Assembly (NCBI GenBank): GCA_015233015.1
Contig: JADFYO010000004.1
Span: forward strand, 33,826-97,825
Direction: 5' to 3'
Source: Nitrospirota bacterium
GTDB taxonomy: Bacteria > Nitrospirota > Thermodesulfovibrionia > Thermodesulfovibrionales > Magnetobacteriaceae
Length of the DNA: 64,000 bases
Part shown: piece by piece, positions 1 to 9,149 of the stretch
Numbering within the stretch: the stretch's first letter is position 1
Layout of the letters: each line of letters starts with the position of its first letter
The notes under the pieces: generated by a model
Database searches by the model: none
What the model was told of the DNA's origin: nothing
What the model saw: the letters and a program-made list of their open reading frames with translations, nothing else
Program-made: the position numbers and the translations under genes

Positions 1-701
1 CATTTACCTTAAGAGGCGACTTAGAACTTCAGACCGGTGAGCTTATCATGAATACACCGGGTGTAAGCGATGGTCGTCTCAAAGGATGGGCAGGATTGGC
101 CGGCATAGATTACAAGGTCGGACCGTGGAAACTTACGGGCGAGTTTGCCTATGGAAGCGGTAAGGCAGGCAGTGACGGAAGCGCCAACCAGCCTGAGTTC
201 ATCACTTCGTTAGGAAACGACCAACACTACACATACGTATATGAGTATCGCACAAAGGCAGGCTCCGGCATAGTCAGCTCAGGCCTCACCAACACCATGT
301 ATGTTAAGGGTGGCGCAAGCGTAGATATTACAGAGCAGTTAAAGGCTGAGACATACCTGTACTGGTTACAGGCTCCTCAGGCTGTAGCGTTAAACGATGC
401 CTCCGGACCAGCAGCTTTTACCGGCGCATCTACTAACCTTAGTGCCCTTACCTACACCCCTAACTACTCGAGAAACCTCGGATGGGAACTCGATGGCAAA
501 GTTACCTACGCATTTGCTAAGAACCTTCAGTGGTGGATAGAGGGCGGCTATTTCTGGACGGGTACTGCGTATAACTACAGAGTTAACGAAACTACCTATG
601 TAAACACCGTAAATCCAGGACCACCTGTTACTTATACCGCCTACACCTATGGCAGAGACAACGCATATGCCATAAGAAACGGCATCGAGTTAAAATTCTA
701 G
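1..701 (+). CDS. Outer-membrane beta-barrel protein, C-terminal part (5' end outside window)
   Basis: The reading frame is open from base 3, upstream of the ATG at 48 used by the ORF track, so this is the 3' end of a longer gene. The visible part is rich in aromatic and glycine residues in alternating strands (for example GPWKLTGEFAYGSG and LQWWIEGGYFW) and ends in IELKF. A terminal Phe after alternating hydrophobic residues is the usual recognition signal for outer-membrane barrel assembly. The strand pattern resembles alginate-export/AlgE-like or other porin barrels. The substrate cannot be told. A strong intrinsic terminator follows, so it is not co-transcribed with kdsA. Confidence 0.75.
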   Translation, partial: FTLRGDLELQTGELIMNTPGVSDGRLKGWAGLAGIDYKVGPWKLTGEFAYGSGKAGSDGSANQPEFITSLGNDQHYTYVYEYRTKAGSGIVSSGLTNTMYVKGGASVDITEQLKAETYLYWLQAPQAVALNDASGPAAFTGASTNLSALTYTPNYSRNLGWELDGKVTYAFAKNLQWWIEGGYFWTGTAYNYRVNETTYVNTVNPGPPVTYTAYTYGRDNAYAIRNGIELKF

Positions 702-741
702 TTAATTGTTGAGCGGCGCGTAGCTGCCGCGTATCAGGATT

Positions 742-778
742 GAGGGGCTGACCGTAAAAGTCAGCCCCTCTTTTATTT
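742..778 (+). terminator. Rho-independent terminator
   Basis: An 11-bp perfect stem (GAGGGGCTGAC / GTCAGCCCCTC) with a 7-nt loop is followed at once by TTTTATTT. It ends the outer-membrane barrel transcript and separates it from kdsA. Confidence 0.9.
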
Positions 779-799
779 AGTAAGGAGGAAAGAAGCTGC

Positions 800-1645
800 A
801 TGAATATCGAAGATTTATTAAATAACGGCAAACTCCTGATAATCGCAGGGCCGTGTGTAATCGAGACAAGGGAAATCGTCATGGAAACCGCGGCCACCCT
901 CAGTGAAATATGCGGCAGACTTAATCTCTCATTTATATTTAAAAGCTCATACGATAAGGCAAACAGGACATCCTTAACCGGCTATCGCGGTCTTGGCAGC
1001 GGCAATAATGAATCTGACGCAGGGAAAGATTCAATGATGAAGGGGCTTGAGATATTAGACGAAGTAAAAAAACAATTGGGCGTTTGTGTTACCACAGATG
1101 TACATTCCCCGGAGGAGGCCAAAGAGGCCGCAAAGGTAGTGGATTTACTTCAGATACCGGCCTTTTTATGCCGGCAGACAGACCTTCTTACCGCCGCGGC
1201 AGGTACCGGCCGGGCAGTCAATGTAAAAAAAGGGCAATTCCTTGCCCCGTGGGATGTTAAAAACATCCTCGCGAAGTGCAACTCCGCCGGCAGCGGCCCA
1301 TTTCTTTTGACCGAACGAGGCACAACCTTTGGTTATAATAATCTCGTCGTGGATTTCAGGTCTATTCCGATTATGCGTTCATTCGGCTGCAAGATTATAT
1401 TTGACGCCACACACAGTGTCCAACTGCCGGGGGGCAGCGGGGAGTGTTCAGGCGGCCAGAGAGAATTCGTCCCAACGCTGGCCCTTGCCGGTGTTGCGGC
1501 GGGTGCTTCCGGTCTGTTTCTCGAGGTGCATCCCGACCCTGACAACGCCCTCTGTGACGGCCCAAATATGCTGGAATTAAAAAATGTCGCGGCCTTATTG
1601 TCAACCGCGGGCGATATTTATAAAATTGTTAACGAAAATGTTTAA
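800..1645 (+). CDS. kdsA: 3-deoxy-8-phosphooctulonate (Kdo-8-P) synthase, metal-dependent type
   Basis: This cytoplasmic enzyme condenses phosphoenolpyruvate with arabinose 5-phosphate to make Kdo 8-phosphate, the precursor of the LPS inner-core sugar Kdo. At 281 residues it has the normal family length. Hallmarks are KSSYDKANR, AFLCRQTDLL, NVKKGQFLAPWD and LTERGTTFGYNNLVVD. Cys19 (AGPC), His205 (DATH), Glu242 and Asp253 have the same order and spacing as the four metal ligands of the Aquifex aeolicus enzyme, whereas the metal-independent E. coli type has Asn at the Cys position. The start is fixed by AAGGAGGA about 10 nt upstream of the ATG. It appears to be a single gene, with a terminator before it and a new promoter-like element after it. 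Confidence 0.96.
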   Translation: MNIEDLLNNGKLLIIAGPCVIETREIVMETAATLSEICGRLNLSFIFKSSYDKANRTSLTGYRGLGSGNNESDAGKDSMMKGLEILDEVKKQLGVCVTTDVHSPEEAKEAAKVVDLLQIPAFLCRQTDLLTAAAGTGRAVNVKKGQFLAPWDVKNILAKCNSAGSGPFLLTERGTTFGYNNLVVDFRSIPIMRSFGCKIIFDATHSVQLPGGSGECSGGQREFVPTLALAGVAAGASGLFLEVHPDPDNALCDGPNMLELKNVAALLSTAGDIYKIVNENV

Positions 1646-1677
1646 TTTGCCCTGTCCGTTATCGCGTTTTTGTGGAT

Positions 1678-1693
1678 AAATATGCTAATATGA
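1678..1693 (+). promoter_or_regulatory. Extended -10 promoter element upstream of first giant surface protein
   Basis: AAATATGCTAATATGA contains TGcTAATAT, an extended -10 box, about 40 nt before the start codon. No good -35 is visible. Almost the same 16-mer lies before both pilin genes (17554-17569 and 52076-52091), which supports a real element. Confidence 0.5.
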
Positions 1694-1732
1694 GTAAGTT
1701 ATCTAACAGGAATGCCTGATAGAGGAGGTTGA

Positions 1733-4399
1733 ATGAGAAAAGCAGTTTTTGTTTCACCGGTAAGAAGTTTACTGAAGGAAAGAATAAGACGTATAGAATA
1801 TTTTTCAGCCGTACGCCTGCTGGTCATGTACGGCATTATGGTATTGGCTATATTTTCCATAGCCTCAGAGGCGGCGGCGTTTGCCTATTACAATGATATT
1901 TGCGGTCATACATGGACGAAGCAAACGAGTTTAGGCAAGAAATATTGGTGGGGGATAGCTTCATCCATAGATGGGACACGTCTGGCCGCAATAGAATTTA
2001 ACGGATATATTTATACATCGAACGATAACGGCACCACATGGACGCAGCAGATGGTCCCCGGACAGAGGGGATGGGTTTCAATCACATCGTCATATGACGG
2101 AAAAAAGATTGCCGCCGTTGAAAATGACAACCTGACAGACGGAGGTATCTGGCAAGGGTCATATAACGGCAACACATGGAATTGGAGTATTGCTCACGCA
2201 ACGGCTACTAACTACTGGACGGCGGTAACGTCGTCGGGGGACGGCGGTCAAATCTATGCAGGGGATTATTCCGGGCATGTTTATTCATTGGCCAATAATT
2301 GGAACTACCATAGCGGCGGCGCGCATATTTATTCAATAGCCGCATCATCCGATGGAACTGACGTATATACCGGGACTGTAAACGGGTGGTTCCATTATTC
2401 GCTTGACAATGGGACAACCTTTACCGCCGCAGACGGCTCATCGGCATTGATACCAAGCTATGGGGCGAGATTTTGGTGGAGCATCGCAACGGGAAGTTCT
2501 GGAGGCTCAGGAGATATCTTCGCGGTTGACGGCAGCGGGGGGAATGTTATTTATTTAATTCTGAACGTCTTAACTCCAACAGTTGACACCGGCCTCAATG
2601 GCAAAAACCTGCGCTCTATTTCATACGATAACTATTATGACGATACAAACACCACCAGAGACTTTATCGCTGCCGCCGATTTTGGAGCGAGTGGTTCCGG
2701 CGGGTATATTTATACTACAACTGCCAAGATGGGCGCATTCGCCGCGGGCGGCACCTGGACTGTGGAAGATACCGACAATGCAACGGGAACGGCCGCCACT
2801 ACGACGCCGCGCATGTGGTCGTCGGTTGTGGTGACTAATAGCAATGGACTAAACGGATTGCAAATTGCCGCCACCGAGTACGGGGGATATATCTGGACGC
2901 GAACAGAGAAACATCCGCAATATCAGGTAACAATCAATAGAGGTTCGGGGACGGGCAACGGGACGGTATATGCTACATCGAGCAACATAACGTGGAACGG
3001 GGATAACGGCACTACCGATAATGCGTTTGTCTGCCCCGATTACGCAACCCTGATAGCGCAGCCCACCGATGTCAGCAGCGCCTTTGACGGCTGGGTAGGA
3101 TGCGACTCCACAAGCGGCCAGGAATGCGCCGTGAGTATGTTGTCGGCCAGGACTGTTAAAGCCGTATTTGGGCTTTCCGCAACCGACCACAAGATGACTG
3201 TAACCACCACTGGAGGCGGTACCGGCACGGTTACAAGCTCCCCGACGGGAATAAACTGCGGCACGGGAGGAACTTCGTGCAGCTCTAATTTCCCCGACAA
3301 TTATACGGTAACGCTTTTTGCAGCTCCAGATAATACCAGTGTTCTTTCAAGCTGGTCAGGGTGTGACAACGCCACCGGTTATCAATGTAATGTCTTGCTA
3401 TCGTCTAACAGATCGGTTGTGGCGGTCTTTGCATTAGCGTCATCGGCTGCTTATGCCCTGAATGTCACCAAGTCAGGCACAGGTTTAGGCAGTGTAACCG
3501 CCAATACCGGCACTCTCACATGGAGCGGCAACTCAGGCACGGCCACTTATACGTCCGGCACATCGGTTGTGCTGACGGCTGCACCCACTTACGGCTCTAA
3601 TTTTACAAGCTGGTCGGGGTGTGATAACACAACCGGCACCTCCTGTACCATTGCTATATCGTCAGCCAGAAGCGTAACCGCAACGTTTACGTTAATTACA
3701 ACACCGTCATATGCCCTGACCGTAACGAAGTCCGGCACCGGTTCAGGCACTGTAGCCGCGAATTCGGGCACTCTGACATGGAGCGGCAACACAGGCACGG
3801 CATCCTATTCATCGGGCACATCGGTTGCTCTAACCGCGACAGTTAATTCCGGCTCTACCCTGTCGGGCTGGTCGGGCTGTGATTCGACAAACGGCTTAAT
3901 CTGTAATGTTACTATGTCATCGGCCAAAAGCGTAACCGCAACCTTTTCATCGTCGGCTATTTCGGATTATCAGGCTGCCTATGCGGCATTTGACGCAATA
4001 TATAACCAATATGCCTCGTTGTTTGGCAGCGCGGTTGGAAACGTAAATCAGGGGACGTCTGCCTCAGCCACATATTATGTCCGGTGGTATAGCAACGGCG
4101 CTGCCCTTGTAGCATGGACAGATGGATTAATGTACACATATTATAACGGCACGTGGTACCCCTTAGGTGTAAGCTGGCAGTCATTGGGTAAGGCGGCCGC
4201 GAAGATTGCCTCTGTCTATAGTCAATATACCTCGTGGTTCGGGACAACATCGGGAAGCATATATGTGTTAACATCCGGCTCAGCCACGTACTATGTCCAA
4301 TGGTATTCCAACGGTGCTGCGCTTGTTGCATGGACAGATGGGTATATGTACACTTATTATAACGGCACATGGTATCCGGCAGGGGTTAGCTGGAATTAA
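1733..4399 (+). CDS. Large secreted surface protein: beta-propeller-like N-terminus, four InlB-like repeats, two C-terminal modules
   Basis: This 888-residue protein starts with a positively charged n-region and a hydrophobic segment (about 26-44) that ends in SEAAA, a plausible signal peptide. Residues 55-385 carry sialidase/BNR-like blade motifs (SSxDGxxLAA, YTSNDNGTTWT), as in photosystem II stability factor-like propellers. Residues 390-750 hold four 'bacterial repeat'/InlB-B-like units that end in WxGCD...C.V....VxAxF, each with a cysteine pair that could form a disulfide. The C-terminus has two copies of a roughly 68-residue module (YNQYASLFG ... YYNGTWYPLGVSW). The start has GGAGG 4 nt upstream. 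The function is unknown; I infer surface adhesion or display. It is a tandem paralogue of the next gene. Confidence 0.8.
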   Translation: MRKAVFVSPVRSLLKERIRRIEYFSAVRLLVMYGIMVLAIFSIASEAAAFAYYNDICGHTWTKQTSLGKKYWWGIASSIDGTRLAAIEFNGYIYTSNDNGTTWTQQMVPGQRGWVSITSSYDGKKIAAVENDNLTDGGIWQGSYNGNTWNWSIAHATATNYWTAVTSSGDGGQIYAGDYSGHVYSLANNWNYHSGGAHIYSIAASSDGTDVYTGTVNGWFHYSLDNGTTFTAADGSSALIPSYGARFWWSIATGSSGGSGDIFAVDGSGGNVIYLILNVLTPTVDTGLNGKNLRSISYDNYYDDTNTTRDFIAAADFGASGSGGYIYTTTAKMGAFAAGGTWTVEDTDNATGTAATTTPRMWSSVVVTNSNGLNGLQIAATEYGGYIWTRTEKHPQYQVTINRGSGTGNGTVYATSSNITWNGDNGTTDNAFVCPDYATLIAQPTDVSSAFDGWVGCDSTSGQECAVSMLSARTVKAVFGLSATDHKMTVTTTGGGTGTVTSSPTGINCGTGGTSCSSNFPDNYTVTLFAAPDNTSVLSSWSGCDNATGYQCNVLLSSNRSVVAVFALASSAAYALNVTKSGTGLGSVTANTGTLTWSGNSGTATYTSGTSVVLTAAPTYGSNFTSWSGCDNTTGTSCTIAISSARSVTATFTLITTPSYALTVTKSGTGSGTVAANSGTLTWSGNTGTASYSSGTSVALTATVNSGSTLSGWSGCDSTNGLICNVTMSSAKSVTATFSSSAISDYQAAYAAFDAIYNQYASLFGSAVGNVNQGTSASATYYVRWYSNGAALVAWTDGLMYTYYNGTWYPLGVSWQSLGKAAAKIASVYSQYTSWFGTTSGSIYVLTSGSATYYVQWYSNGAALVAWTDGYMYTYYNGTWYPAGVSWN

Positions 4400-4439
4400 A
4401 AAAGGGGCATATAAACCCTTAAAGATAGGGAGAGGTCGA

Positions 4440-7400
4440 ATGAGAAAAGGAGTTTGCGCTTCAATGATAAGTAGATCCCTTAGGGAAAGAATAAAGCGGC
4501 TGCTGTCTTTTCCAGCCATGTATATTGTGCTTATTGCGGCATTAGTTCTTACTTCCATAGCGGCAGAGGCAGCGTCATATAACTACTACACAGATATTTG
4601 CGGCCATCAATGGACGCAGCTGGTGAATTCCGGCAAGAAGTATTGGTGGGGACTGGCATCGTCCACCGATGGCGAGCGCCTGGCCGCGATAGAATATCAG
4701 GGATATATTTATACATCGAACGATAACGGCACCACATGGACACGGCAGACGACCCCAGGGCAGCGGGGATGGGTTTCAATTACATTGTCACATGATGGGA
4801 AAAAGATTGCCGCCGTCGAAAATGACAACCTTACAGACGGAGGCGTCTGGCAGGGGACAGATAACGGCACTGTATGGAGCTGGACTAGTACTCACGTAAC
4901 CGTTAACAACTACTATATGGCGATAGCGTCGTCGGCCGATGGCACTCTACTCTATGCCGGGGATTATTCGGGGCATGTTTATAAGTCAAGCAATAATTGG
5001 AGTAGTACTAATGCCGGAGAGCATATTTACTCGATAGCAACATCGGCCGATGGAAGTGACGTATATGCCGGAACTGTAAACGGCTGGCTTCATTATTCGA
5101 CTGACAATGGTACAACCTATATCTCCGCTAACGGGGCATCGGCAACGACACCAAGCTATGGGTCTCGATATTGGTGGAGCATCACAACCGGAACTACGGG
5201 TGGCACCTCAGATGTATTCGCGGTTGACGGAAGCGGGGGGAATGTTATTTTTTTCACCACAGGCGCCTTAGCTCCAACAATAGATAGTAACCTGACTGGC
5301 AAAAACTTAACATCTATCTCATATGATAACTATATTGACGATACAGCCACCGCTAAGGACTTTATCGCTGTTACCGATTTTGGCGCGAGTGGCGGCGGAG
5401 GGTATCTTTATACAACATCCGTTACGAGTGGTTCATACACCGCCGGCAACTGGACAACGGAAGATACCGACAATTCAACCGGCACTTCCAGCACTACAAC
5501 CCCACGCATGTGGTCGTCTGTTGTGGTAACCAATGGAAGTGGAACGAACGGATTGCAAATCACCGCAGCTGAGTATGGGGGATATATCTGGAGAAGAACA
5601 GAGAAACATCCACAATATAAGGTAGCCGTCAATAAAGGTACAGGTACCGGCAACGGCACAGTATATGCTACATCGAGCAACATAACATGGTACGGGGATA
5701 ACGGCACTACCGATAACTATTTCACCTGCCCCGATTACGCAACTCTTACAGCGGAACCCACTGACCTAAGCAGCGCATTTGACGGCTGGGTAGGATGCGA
5801 CACCACAAGCGGTGCAAAATGTACCGTACGACTGACGTCGGCTAAGAGTGTTCAGGCCGTATTTGGCTTTTCCGCAACTGACCATAAGATGACTGTATCC
5901 ACATCCGGGGGCGGCACGATTACAAGCTCCCCAACGGGAATTAACTGCGGAACGAATGGAACTTCGTGCAGCTCTACTTTCCCCGACAACTACACGGTAA
6001 CGCTTACCGCAACCGCCGACAGCAGCTATGCCTTTAAGAGCTGGACAGGGTGTGACTGGTCAACGGGTTCTCTCTGCGCCGTTACGCTTGCTTCAAACAG
6101 GTCAGTATCGGCGACATTTCAATCGGGGGCTTCAACCCTGACTGTTACGAAATCCGGGACTGGCACAGGAACGGTGTCAAGCTCCCCAACGGGCATAAGC
6201 TGCGGTACGACATGTTCTTATACCTATACAACCGGCACATCGGTAATACTTACGGCAACGCCGGATACCGGCAATAGTTTTACAGGCTGGACAGGCTGCG
6301 ATTCAACAAGCACTACTCATTGTACCGTTTCTGTGTCATCTAATAAGACGGTATCGGCAATATTTTCGACAGGCTCGACATCGCCATATATCCTGACTGT
6401 GACCAAGTCTGGAAGCGGCACAGGTACGGTAACAAGTTCCCCAACGGGAATAAGCTGCGGTACAACGTGTAATAACACTTACTTGTCGGGAACATTCGTA
6501 ACGCTCACGGCAGCCCCGGATACCGGCAGCAGCTTTACCGGCTGGTCCGGGTGCGATACAACAAGCGGTACTCAATGCACTGCCCTGATGTCGTTGAACA
6601 GGACAGTATCGGCAACATTCACATCGCAGTCGGCATCCTCTTATACCCTGGCTGTAAACAAAACCGGAAACGGCACAGCCACGATAACAAGCAGCCCCAG
6701 CGGGATAAACTGCGGTGCAACATGCTATAAATCATTCACAACCAGCTCATCTGTAACTCTTACGGCAACTACCGACAACAGCACCAGTCTGTTAAGCTGG
6801 ACAGGGTGTGATTCTTCCAGCTATAATCAATGCACTGTTTCGCTTACCTCGAACTCGAATAGGTACGTATATGCGGCGCTTTCGTTTCAGCCAACTAATC
6901 TTGACAACGCAACCGCATGGATTACCACTGTTTATAATCAATACGCCTCATGGTTTGGCACCCGCTCCGGTAGTATGGTAACGGGGACAACGTCAAGCGG
7001 CACGTACTATGTTCAGTGGTTTACCAACGGCTCGGCGCTTGTAGCCTGGACAGATGGCTCTATGTTTACTTATTACAACGGTAACTGGTACGCCTTGGGG
7101 ACAAACTGGCAAACCAGCAATAACCTTTATATGACCGCTACCGCGTGGATAAATGCGATATATAATGAGTATGCATGGTTCTTTGGCACTCAATCCGGCA
7201 CTATGTCGCCTCTGAGCGCGGCAACCGGCACATACTACAAACAATCGTTTAGCAACGGCGCCACGCTTGTAGCCTGGACAGATGGGAATATGTACACCCT
7301 TAACAATGGTGTATGGTACGATTTGGGTGTAAGCTGGACAAATATCGTTGACGATGCCACCGCGTGGATTAATACAATCAAGAATCAGGATGCTTCGTGG

Positions 7401-7562
7401 ATAGGTACCCCTTCCGGCGGTATATTAACGGAAACAGCATCGAGCGGCACATACTATCAACAATTATATACTAACGGCAACGCCATAGCTGCCTGGACAG
7501 ACGGGTATCTGTATGTTTATTACAATGGCGCATGGTATAGCTTAGGGATAGGATGGAGATAA
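4440..7562 (+). CDS. Large secreted surface protein, tandem paralogue with five InlB-like repeats and three C-terminal modules
   Basis: The ORF track begins at 4293, inside the preceding gene. The ATG at 4440 is the likely start because MRKGVCASMISRSLRERIKR parallels the first residues of the upstream paralogue and a GGGAGAGG stretch precedes it. The product is then 1040 residues. It has the same order: signal segment ending IAAEAAS, propeller blades nearly identical to the paralogue, five WxGCD-type repeats against four, and three C-terminal YNxYAxxFGTxSG modules against two. Only 40 nt separate the genes, so they are probably one transcript. The function is not known. The differing repeat numbers suggest expansion after duplication. 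Confidence 0.8.
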   Translation: MRKGVCASMISRSLRERIKRLLSFPAMYIVLIAALVLTSIAAEAASYNYYTDICGHQWTQLVNSGKKYWWGLASSTDGERLAAIEYQGYIYTSNDNGTTWTRQTTPGQRGWVSITLSHDGKKIAAVENDNLTDGGVWQGTDNGTVWSWTSTHVTVNNYYMAIASSADGTLLYAGDYSGHVYKSSNNWSSTNAGEHIYSIATSADGSDVYAGTVNGWLHYSTDNGTTYISANGASATTPSYGSRYWWSITTGTTGGTSDVFAVDGSGGNVIFFTTGALAPTIDSNLTGKNLTSISYDNYIDDTATAKDFIAVTDFGASGGGGYLYTTSVTSGSYTAGNWTTEDTDNSTGTSSTTTPRMWSSVVVTNGSGTNGLQITAAEYGGYIWRRTEKHPQYKVAVNKGTGTGNGTVYATSSNITWYGDNGTTDNYFTCPDYATLTAEPTDLSSAFDGWVGCDTTSGAKCTVRLTSAKSVQAVFGFSATDHKMTVSTSGGGTITSSPTGINCGTNGTSCSSTFPDNYTVTLTATADSSYAFKSWTGCDWSTGSLCAVTLASNRSVSATFQSGASTLTVTKSGTGTGTVSSSPTGISCGTTCSYTYTTGTSVILTATPDTGNSFTGWTGCDSTSTTHCTVSVSSNKTVSAIFSTGSTSPYILTVTKSGSGTGTVTSSPTGISCGTTCNNTYLSGTFVTLTAAPDTGSSFTGWSGCDTTSGTQCTALMSLNRTVSATFTSQSASSYTLAVNKTGNGTATITSSPSGINCGATCYKSFTTSSSVTLTATTDNSTSLLSWTGCDSSSYNQCTVSLTSNSNRYVYAALSFQPTNLDNATAWITTVYNQYASWFGTRSGSMVTGTTSSGTYYVQWFTNGSALVAWTDGSMFTYYNGNWYALGTNWQTSNNLYMTATAWINAIYNEYAWFFGTQSGTMSPLSAATGTYYKQSFSNGATLVAWTDGNMYTLNNGVWYDLGVSWTNIVDDATAWINTIKNQDASWIGTPSGGILTETASSGTYYQQLYTNGNAIAAWTDGYLYVYYNGAWYSLGIGWR

Positions 7563-7606
7563 ATAAATCTCTGCACTGACCTGGTGTAATTCATCTGTAT
7601 AATATC

Positions 7607-7635
7607 TTGACAAATAACTTTAGAATATTTATTAT
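7607..7635 (+). promoter_or_regulatory. Sigma70-type promoter for the J-domain gene
   Basis: TTGACA, a 17-bp spacer and TATTAT lie 18 nt before the ATG at 7653. This is a near-consensus promoter. Confidence 0.75.
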
Positions 7636-7652
7636 AAGCTCAGACAGGCAAT

Positions 7653-8585
7653 ATGAATGAATTAGAATTATATGATGCATGCAGGGTGCTATTTGGCAAG
7701 GAAGTCAGGATAGACAGGCAGTTTCTTGAATATATCCAGCCTTCCGGCGTGAAAAGCGCTTATCGTAAAATGGCCCTTGCAACACATCCTGACAGGTTTG
7801 CCGTGTTAGGGGCTAATATTCAGGCCGATACGAGCAATTTCAGGACGGTAGCAGAGGCATATGAAAAATTATCGAAATACCTGAAGCTCAGAGAAAGCGG
7901 TTACAGACTAAGGGCTAATTACGGCACATACTCCGAAAACGGCATTCAAAGGAAGGCCGCAAGGACATGGAACAACACCACCACCGCCCAAAATAATACT
8001 TTTGCAAACAAGACATGGAAGACCACCGCCACTTCATATTACGGTGGTTCTGACTGGCAAAAAGCCTCCAGTACAAATTTTTCGGGATTTACACAGAACG
8101 ATGCCGGTAGTAATTCATTCGATTCTCAAAAGACTTCTTCTTATTCATATCAGCAGAGGATTATGCCCAGACGAAAACTCCGTATTGGAGAGTATTTATA
8201 CTACTCAGGCGTTGTGGGATGGAAAGACCTGATTGCCTCAATCACGTGGCAGACAAGGCAGCGGCAGCGCCTCGGTGAGATTGCCACAAGATGGGGATGG
8301 TTGACAGAAGCAAAAATCCTCGAGATTATGAAGAGCCGCAATCGCGGTGAGCGACTGGGAGATGTCCTTGTGCGCTTAAAGATAATTACCCCGTTCCAGT
8401 GTAATATGCTTATCTGGCAACAGCAAAGAAGCCAGAGACCTCTTGGCAAATACTTCACCGCAGGGAATATTCTCTCTGAAAACGACCTGAACCACCATCT
8501 GACGAATCTACAATCTCACAATAAAAAAGTCTCTAACCCCGATCAAAAAATCTCTAAACCCACGGGCACTCTCAGAACCGTATAA
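7653..8585 (+). CDS. J-domain protein with a C-terminal repeat domain resembling the MshE/GspE N-terminal domain
   Basis: The N-terminal 75 residues look like a J-domain: helix II KSAYRKMALA, then HPD at 45-47, then a third helix with FRTVAEAYEKL. J-domains stimulate the ATPase of an Hsp70 partner. Residues 85-165 are a Ser/Thr/Asn-rich linker. Residues 170-290 contain about four units of the form LGEIATRWGWLTEAKILEIM / LGDVLVRLKIITPFQ, like the short repeats in the N-terminal domain of type II secretion/type IV pilus ATPases (MshEN). The gene has its own promoter just after the two giant surface proteins, so a role in their export or folding is possible but is inference. Both domain calls come from motif recognition only. 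Confidence 0.65.
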   Translation: MNELELYDACRVLFGKEVRIDRQFLEYIQPSGVKSAYRKMALATHPDRFAVLGANIQADTSNFRTVAEAYEKLSKYLKLRESGYRLRANYGTYSENGIQRKAARTWNNTTTAQNNTFANKTWKTTATSYYGGSDWQKASSTNFSGFTQNDAGSNSFDSQKTSSYSYQQRIMPRRKLRIGEYLYYSGVVGWKDLIASITWQTRQRQRLGEIATRWGWLTEAKILEIMKSRNRGERLGDVLVRLKIITPFQCNMLIWQQQRSQRPLGKYFTAGNILSENDLNHHLTNLQSHNKKVSNPDQKISKPTGTLRTV

Positions 8586-8655
8586 TTAAAGACGAAGGGA
8601 GATAATCCCCCTTCACCCCTAATCTCGCATATGCTTTATCGCTTGAATTTGGGCT

Positions 8656-8671
8656 GCCGCCCGTTGGCGGC
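8656..8671. terminator. GC-rich hairpin between convergent genes, possible weak terminator
   Basis: GCCGCC-CGTT-GGCGGC forms a perfect 6-bp stem with a tetraloop between the ends of the J-domain gene (+) and the membrane hydrolase gene (-). No good T-tract follows on either strand, so termination by this hairpin is uncertain. Confidence 0.3.
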
Positions 8672-8714
8672 TTCTGAACTCCAACTAAAGAGTATTATGG
8701 CACACCATTGAGCC

Positions 8715-9149
8715 TCACAATGTGAAATTCCTTAATTTGTCTTTCTTAAATCCATTTATAACTCTGTAAAGCAGAAAATAGAACCACGGTGAGAGCCTGT
8801 ATTTCTTTAGATTTCCTGTTTGATCCAGCATGATATGCAGTGCCGCCCCGCATAAGATTCCCGCGGCTGTTTCACTCCTTGTGTAATATGCTATAAATCC
8901 CAACAATACGAATAGTTCGTATGAGTGAAATATAAGCGTTATTCGGTTCCACTTCATTTCATTGCACCATGACTTGAAGTTATGCAGTGTCAATCTTTCC
9001 CCTGAAAACATGAGAAAATCAAACAGGTGATCAATATCGATGAACACGCCCGCTATCAGGGCCGATGCACCCGCCTGCAGCGAACCGGTAACCGCATAAA
9101 TAACGCCGCCAAGCGCGGCGGATGTGTACGTATGAACGCGGGTCGTCAA
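8715..9149 (-). CDS. Small inner-membrane metal-dependent hydrolase-like protein (DUF457/YdjM-like)
   Basis: This 144-residue protein has about four hydrophobic segments and polar motifs typical of the DUF457/YdjM 'membrane-bound metal-dependent hydrolase' group: FIDIDHLFD near residue 38, HSYE near 77 and ALHIMLDQ near 105. The start is TTG, directly after the TGA of the glycosyltransferase gene, with GGGAGG a few nt upstream, so it is translationally coupled as the last gene of the O-antigen operon. Its substrate is unknown; the context suggests a lipid-linked glycan or phospholipid. The family call rests on motif pattern only. Confidence 0.6.
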   Translation of the reverse strand: MTTRVHTYTSAALGGVIYAVTGSLQAGASALIAGVFIDIDHLFDFLMFSGERLTLHNFKSWCNEMKWNRITLIFHSYELFVLLGFIAYYTRSETAAGILCGAALHIMLDQTGNLKKYRLSPWFYFLLYRVINGFKKDKLRNFTL

